DNA of 17,860 bases from JAMXLO01 sp964427005 (GTDB taxonomy: Bacteria; Pseudomonadota; Alphaproteobacteria; Acetobacterales; Acetobacteraceae): NCBI GenBank assembly GCA_964427005.1, contig CAYRTL010000106.1, forward strand, positions 1 to 17,860. The letters run 5' to 3'. Each line of letters starts with the position of its first letter. Positions within the stretch are counted from its first letter, which is position 1. The position numbers and the translations under genes are program-made. The notes beneath the pieces were generated by a model that did no database searches, had not been told where the DNA came from, and saw nothing but the letters and a program-made list of their open reading frames with translations. Positions 14,357 to 17,860 of the stretch are shown here, piece after piece.

Positions 14357-15315
14357 AATGGACGCGCGAACTACGCATCGCCCGCAGGAGCCTGCGGACG
14401 GCGATGAGGGCTGCCTCGTCGATGGCAAAGGCTCATGCAAGGCTGTCCCCCGTGGTGCGTCCTCAGTTCAACGGCGGCGTCGCGCCGGCGACCGATCTCG
14501 GGGACTTCGGCAGCAACCCAGGCGGACTGTCGATGCTGGTCCATACTCCGGCTGGTGGAACGAAGCCCGGGGCGGCGCTGATCGTCCTGCTGCACGGCTG
14601 CGGTCAGAGCGCCCGCACGTTCTCCCGCGACGGTGGATGGATTGCCCTGGCCGATCGGTTCGGCATCCCACTCGTTCTGCCCGAGCAGTCGGACGACAAC
14701 AACCGCGGGCGGTGCTTCAACTGGTTTCGGCCACTGCACACCACGCGTGGCCTTGGCGAAGCAGAGTCGATCCGGCAGATGGTCTCGGCGGCAGTCGACC
14801 GGTTCCAATCGAACCCGCGCCGTGTGTTCATTGCCGGGCTGTCGGCTGGCGGCGCAATGACTGCCGCGATGCTGGCTGCGTATCCGGAGGTGTTCGCTGG
14901 TGGGGCCGCGATCGCCGGCCTGCCGGTCGGTGCCGCAACCAGTACTGCCGAGGCGCTCCGGCGCATGGCCGAAGCCGGCCCGGTTCGCGCTCCCTCGGCT
15001 TGGGCCGACCAGGTGCGTCATGCCGCACCAGCAGGCTATGCCGGGTCATGGCCACGGCTCGCGATCTGGCACGGTGAAGCGGACCGTGTGGTCGATCCAG
15101 CCAATGCCCGCCTGCTCGCTATGCAATGGTCCGCGTTGCATAGACTGAACGCCGCGAGCACAGAAGCCACCGAACTGCTCGGTGCGCGGCGGGAGCGCTG
15201 GGATAGCGCCGGGCAGCCTGTGGTCGAACTGTGGATGCTGCCTGGCGTCGCCCACGAGTGGCCTGCGGGGGCAACTGACGCCATCGCGGATTTCTGGGGG
15301 CTGGCCGCCGATTAA
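14353..15315 (+). CDS. PHB depolymerase-family esterase (alpha/beta hydrolase)
   Basis: The 320-residue protein is a serine hydrolase of the Esterase_PHB type. The oxyanion-hole motif LIVLLHGCGQSA lies near residue 80, the nucleophile elbow is GLSAGGAM with Ser164, the likely acid is Asp244 in WHGEADRVVD, and the histidine is His301 in GVAHEWPAG, so the catalytic triad is complete. Families of this kind cleave polyhydroxybutyrate or feruloyl/acetyl esters. There is no signal peptide; the N-terminus is basic and amphipathic (MKWTRELRIARRSLRTAMRA), as in the cytoplasmic branch found in polymer-storing proteobacteria, so an intracellular substrate is possible. The start is uncertain: an ATG at 14404 is an alternative. 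A response regulator gene begins 60 bp downstream on the same strand. Confidence 0.88.
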   Translation: MKWTRELRIARRSLRTAMRAASSMAKAHARLSPVVRPQFNGGVAPATDLGDFGSNPGGLSMLVHTPAGGTKPGAALIVLLHGCGQSARTFSRDGGWIALADRFGIPLVLPEQSDDNNRGRCFNWFRPLHTTRGLGEAESIRQMVSAAVDRFQSNPRRVFIAGLSAGGAMTAAMLAAYPEVFAGGAAIAGLPVGAATSTAEALRRMAEAGPVRAPSAWADQVRHAAPAGYAGSWPRLAIWHGEADRVVDPANARLLAMQWSALHRLNAASTEATELLGARRERWDSAGQPVVELWMLPGVAHEWPAGATDAIADFWGLAAD

Positions 15316-15375
15316 CGGTGTCGCAATCCCATGCAGCCAGAATGGCACTGTAGCAAAACGCGAAGGTGTCCATCC

Positions 15376-15900
15376 ATGTCCGGCGATACGGGCGCGAAGG
15401 ATGTGATTGTAGCTGACAACGACTATATCGTTCGTGGAATTCTGCGGTCCGTTCTGGATGGACAGGGCTTCACCGTCATTCAGGCAGTGAACGGCCTTGA
15501 AGCAATCGAATATGCGACCCGTACGTCGGCCCGCCTGATCATTCTCGACTACAAGATGCCGAAGATGGACGGCTTGAGCGCCTGCGCCAAGATTCGCCGC
15601 CTCTCAGGATACGGCGATGTGCCGATCGCGATTCTGACCGCGTTCGACAACAAGGAGACGCGGGCAGCGGCGGAGCGCGCTGGCGCTACGACGCTCATCG
15701 CCAAGCCATTCACCCCGTTCGATCTGCTGCGCCGCGTCGGTGCGTTACTGGGGCAGCCAGTTTTGGATGGCGGCGTGGCGTCAGGTGATAGTGGGCCTGC
15801 CATGCGAGTGTGGAAACGCCGACACGAGCCGGTTCCTGTCTTCGGCGAGCCGCCTGTCCTGTCAGAGGGACGCCGGGTTCTCAAAATTTGCCGTCACTGA
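15376..15900 (+). CDS. Single-domain response regulator
   Basis: A stand-alone receiver protein of 174 residues with no recognisable output domain. The receiver spans residues about 8-125: acidic pocket VADND (Asp14, with Asn15 where a second Asp is common), phospho-acceptor Asp58 in IILDYKMPKMDG, conserved Thr88 in ILTAFD, and Lys110 in AKPF. Beyond it are about 45 residues rich in Gly, Pro and Arg, probably disordered. I use the ATG at 15376, with GAAGG at 15362-15366, instead of an upstream in-frame ATG at 15331 that lacks a ribosome site. Single-domain regulators usually shuttle phosphate or bind a target protein. It faces the hybrid kinase gene tail to tail, 13 bp apart, and is a natural candidate partner. 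Confidence 0.9.
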   Translation: MSGDTGAKDVIVADNDYIVRGILRSVLDGQGFTVIQAVNGLEAIEYATRTSARLIILDYKMPKMDGLSACAKIRRLSGYGDVPIAILTAFDNKETRAAAERAGATTLIAKPFTPFDLLRRVGALLGQPVLDGGVASGDSGPAMRVWKRRHEPVPVFGEPPVLSEGRRVLKICRH

Positions 15901-15913
15901 GGCGCTGCCGCAC

Positions 15914-17860
15914 TTATTCAGAGAACATGCTCTCCAGCGAGCGCCTGCGCTGCAGCTCTGTCAGTGCCGCTTTGGCTTCACCTCGCAATTCCTCGACGAC
16001 AGCATCCGTGTCGAAGCGCGCAGCCACCGCGGCGAGTCGCGTAAAGCCAAGCGTGCCTGCACTTCCCGCAAGCTCGTGTGCCAATTCTGCAAGTTCATCG
16101 ACCGGTACAAACGCGGCTGAATCCTCAAGCTTTCGCAACAGCGCCTCGATACGAAGTGAAAGACAATCAAGCAATCGCTGAACCTCGTCCGCACCGATGC
16201 AAGCGGCCAGTTGCGCCAGGCAATCCGGCGGACTTTTTACCCCAGCATCGAAGGGCGCCGGGGATCTCCGGGCCGCTCGGGCCACCGCGGCCAGCAGTTC
16301 GGATTGGGTGAACGGTTTGGCCAGATGATCGGACATGCCGGCACAACGGCATTCCTCGGCGTGCTGGTCGAGGGCGTTCGCAGTCACCGCCACGATTGGA
16401 ACCTGACCGCGTGCATTATTGAGCGCACGGATGCGCTGCGTCGCTTCCAGACCATCCAGCCCCGCCATCCGCATGTCCATGAGTACAACGTCGAAATCGT
16501 GTACAGCAGCAAGGCGCACCGCTTCTTCCCCGTCCCGCGCCTCCATGGCGGCATGCCCACCTGTGCGCAGAAACGCCACCGCGACCGCCCGGTTGATTTC
16601 CGAGTCATCAACCACCAGGACCTTTAACGAGTGATCCGGCGCAGGCTCAGCGGATTCCGAAACACAGTCCGGTTCGTCGGCAATGCTAGCGGGCAGGTCC
16701 AGCCAGAAGATGCTGCCACCGCCCGGATTGTCGCGATGCCCGATATGGCCCCCCATGCGCCGGACCAACCGGTGTGCAATCGTCAGGCCGAGCCCAGTGC
16801 CTTGGATGCCTGTCCGTTCAATGCCAAACCGCTCGTATTCACTGAACAAGAGGTGGCGTTGCATTTCCGGTATGCCGATCCCCGTATCGACCACTTCAAT
16901 TCGCAGGTGTTCCTCGTCCCCCAGGACCCGCAGCTCAACACTTCCACTCGGCGTGTATTTCACCGCATTGCTCAACAGGTTCATCAGAACCTGTCGAAGC
17001 TGAATGTCGTCTGTCACGAACTGGGTGGGAGCGCCGGGCGCGACGATGATGCCTGTCTCCAGCCCCCGCGCCGCTGCAGCCGGCTTCACAACGGCCATGC
17101 AGTCCTCAGTCACGAGCCTGACATCGATGCGCCGCATGTGCAGCGCCGGTCCAAGCGCCTCGATCCTTGCGTAGTCCAATAGCTGGTTGATGACCTCGCG
17201 CATGTGTTTGCTGGAATGCAGGATCTCCGCGATCTGACGAGACGCGGCAGGACCGAGCCCAACGTCCCGCGACAACTGATCTGCATACCCAAGTATGCCG
17301 TGGAGCGCCGTACGTAGCTCATGGCTCATCGTGGTCAGGACGCGCGACTTCTCGTGGCTCTGACGCTCAGCCGCTATTCGCCTTTGTCGTTCACGCCACA
17401 GGCCCCGTGCCAGCAGCACAAATACGGTACCGAGTACAACGGCTCCAGCGAGCAGCCAGCCCAGGACAGGCGACGGATATCCGTCCGCGATTGGTATGGC
17501 AGCGCTCACAATCAGGGGCAGAGTGCCGACCCGGTGGAATACCAACTGTCGCTGCAAGCCGGTGACGGGGTCACGTTCAATGAACGACGGATGTCCGTCG
17601 CGAACAAATGCATAGAACGACGAAGTCGCGTCGACCGGGTGCCCGACATCCTTCACATCGAATGGCAGCCGCAGCACGACAAGACCGTCCGAACGCAGCA
17701 GCATGACGGCGCTGCCTGGAGCAAGCTCGTAACGGCTGAGCAGGTCCCGCAAGGCCGCGAGGCGTACCCCCATGACGACGACACCGGCAAACGTGCCGTC
17801 CTTGGCTGTGATACGACGGCTGACGGTGAAACCAACACTGTTCTCATGGTCGGTCGAGAA
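15914..17860 (-). CDS. Hybrid sensor histidine kinase (Cache-HisKA-HATPase-REC-Hpt), 5' end outside window
   Basis: The frame is open to the right edge, so the ATG at 17773 is not the real start; upstream residues read FTVSRRI...DGTFAGVVVMGV, the end of a periplasmic dCache sensor domain. Counting from 17773: a transmembrane helix at 104-124, HisKA with phospho-acceptor His151 in MSHELRTALHG (Ala replaces the usual Pro), HATPase with N box LLSNAVKYT near 266, DTGIGIP near 296 and GTGLGL near 325, a receiver at 382-500 with phospho-Asp433 in LMDMRM, and an Hpt domain near 510-610 with His566 in LAHELAGSAGTLG. The His-Asp-His layout resembles BarA-type phosphorelay kinases, which pass phosphate on to a separate regulator. 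The ligand is unknown. The C-terminus is 13 bp from the response regulator stop. Confidence 0.93.
   Translation of the reverse strand, partial: FSTDHENSVGFTVSRRITAKDGTFAGVVVMGVRLAALRDLLSRYELAPGSAVMLLRSDGLVVLRLPFDVKDVGHPVDATSSFYAFVRDGHPSFIERDPVTGLQRQLVFHRVGTLPLIVSAAIPIADGYPSPVLGWLLAGAVVLGTVFVLLARGLWRERQRRIAAERQSHEKSRVLTTMSHELRTALHGILGYADQLSRDVGLGPAASRQIAEILHSSKHMREVINQLLDYARIEALGPALHMRRIDVRLVTEDCMAVVKPAAAARGLETGIIVAPGAPTQFVTDDIQLRQVLMNLLSNAVKYTPSGSVELRVLGDEEHLRIEVVDTGIGIPEMQRHLLFSEYERFGIERTGIQGTGLGLTIAHRLVRRMGGHIGHRDNPGGGSIFWLDLPASIADEPDCVSESAEPAPDHSLKVLVVDDSEINRAVAVAFLRTGGHAAMEARDGEEAVRLAAVHDFDVVLMDMRMAGLDGLEATQRIRALNNARGQVPIVAVTANALDQHAEECRCAGMSDHLAKPFTQSELLAAVARAARRSPAPFDAGVKSPPDCLAQLAACIGADEVQRLLDCLSLRIEALLRKLEDSAAFVPVDELAELAHELAGSAGTLGFTRLAAVAARFDTDAVVEELRGEAKAALTELQRRRSLESMFSE

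Noticed and set aside
15343..15360. Possible sigma-54 promoter (TGGCAC) upstream of the response regulator
   Set aside because: The GG and GC dinucleotides are 7 bp apart instead of the required 10, so it does not fit the -24/-12 pattern.
1..17860. Searched by eye for CRISPR arrays, tRNA or rRNA genes, transposases, integrases, toxin-antitoxin pairs, defence genes and attachment-site repeats
   Set aside because: None was seen; base composition and gene style look uniform across the window, giving no sign of a recently acquired island.

Overview
The window is high-GC bacterial chromosome with about 14 tightly packed, recognisable genes and short spacers. The gene set (split TRAP transporter, overlapping Liv-type ABC operon, argD-argF overlap, Hsp33, RecX, Cache-type hybrid kinase) and GC-rich codon use suggest an alphaproteobacterium, perhaps Rhodospirillales/Acetobacterales. 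That placement is an inference from protein style; no rRNA or other marker is present.

Layout. (1) 1-50: a dyad-rich stretch resembling a dispersed bacterial repeat. (2) 56-2785, minus strand: a DctP-DctQ-DctM TRAP transporter set; a 100-N assembly gap removes the first half of dctQ. (3) 2865-4473, minus strand: an unassigned lipoprotein gene and hslO (Hsp33), with two small dyads between the lipoprotein gene and dctP. (4) 4503-6181, plus strand: a GNAT acetyltransferase followed 26 bp later by an MFS transporter. (5) 6208-11744, minus strand: a branched-chain-amino-acid-type ABC operon, binding protein-livH-livM-livG-livF, with 4-bp overlaps from livH to livF, and recX as an apparent sixth gene 4 bp after livF. 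(6) 11745-12057: a 313-bp divergent regulatory region. (7) 12058-14216, plus strand: argD and argF, overlapping by 4 bp. (8) 14353-15900, plus strand: an alpha/beta-hydrolase of the PHB-depolymerase-like esterase family and a stand-alone receiver-domain response regulator. (9) 15914-17860, minus strand: a Cache/HisKA/HATPase/REC/Hpt hybrid histidine kinase running off the right edge.

How the genes work together. Two solute-uptake systems (TRAP for organic acids, Liv-type ABC for amino acids or related compounds) flank housekeeping stress and repair genes (hslO, recX). The Liv operon diverges from two consecutive enzymes of arginine biosynthesis (N-acetylornithine to ornithine precursor chemistry, then ornithine to citrulline). 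At the right end, a single-domain response regulator faces a hybrid kinase tail to tail, 13 bp apart, and could exchange phosphate with it.

I found no phage, insertion sequence, CRISPR array, toxin-antitoxin pair or defence island, and no convincing undescribed system. The points most worth checking are an arginine in place of the Walker A lysine in LivF, recX placed in a transporter operon, the C-terminal membrane extension on LivM, the separation of hslO from argDF, and the hairpin-rich spacers.
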